A DNA stretch of 64,000 bases from Merluccius polli (taxonomy: Eukaryota; Chordata; Actinopteri; Gadiformes; Merlucciidae), in the NCBI GenBank assembly GCA_030340625.1, contig JAOPHQ010004309.1, positions 35,001 through 99,000 on the forward strand, given 5' to 3'. Every line of letters begins with the position of its first letter. Position 1 is the first letter of the stretch. Below are positions 63,926-64,000 of the stretch, piece by piece. Both the position numbers and the translations under genes were made by a program. The notes under the pieces are model-generated. The model made no database searches. It was not told where the DNA came from and was given only the letters and a program-made list of their open reading frames with translations.

Positions 63926-64000
63926 GATTTTTACACAAATGTAATAATCTAATAAAGGAAACAACCGTGTGTGTGATGTGCACATGCTTAATGATACATG

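Overview
This window is teleost fish genomic DNA. The evidence is spliced genes with GT-AG introns, very dense microsatellites (CA/TG, TA, TACA, TAA, GAT, CT), and DNA-transposon remnants of the kind common in fish. Five protein-coding loci are recognisable by protein similarity recalled from memory. The microsatellite density would fit a gadiform-like genome, but that is only a guess.

Layout. 1-14.4 kb: no gene; a nest of hAT-like elements (2.09-6.45 kb), a 30-bp minisatellite, interleaved inverted repeats (8.25-9.74 kb) and further element remnants to 12.9 kb. 14.4-15.5 kb (minus): an intronless RNF128/GRAIL-like PA-TM-RING E3 ligase. 15.5-20.5 kb: intergenic, with one repeat element carrying a strong hairpin. 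20.5-26.6 kb (plus): slc24a5 (NCKX5), complete in 9 coding exons. 27.6-36.1 kb (minus): myef2, complete in 17 coding exons including a putative 8-nt microexon, convergent with slc24a5. 36-48.7 kb: intergenic, with a poly-G minisatellite, a TTAA-flanked foldback element, a duplicated and broken C2H2 zinc-finger gene, and one orphan exon-like segment. 48.8-49.05 kb (plus): ctxn2. 54.9-63.3 kb (plus): slc12a1 (NKCC2), 18 coding exons visible; the 3' part lies beyond the window.

The order slc24a5 - myef2 - ctxn2 - slc12a1 matches human chromosome 15q21.1 (SLC24A5-MYEF2-CTXN2-SLC12A1), which supports each assignment independently of similarity. The genes do not form a pathway: pigment-cell ion exchange, RNA binding, a neuronal membrane microprotein and renal salt transport. 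For each of the two complete spliced genes, every intron has a GT-AG boundary and the summed coding length is a multiple of three (1542 nt giving 513 aa; 1692 nt giving 563 aa). I see no evidence of an undescribed biological system. The points most worth checking are the myef2 microexon, the transposon nest, the duplicated palindrome-bearing zinc-finger locus, and the reduced regulatory N terminus of the slc12a1 model.
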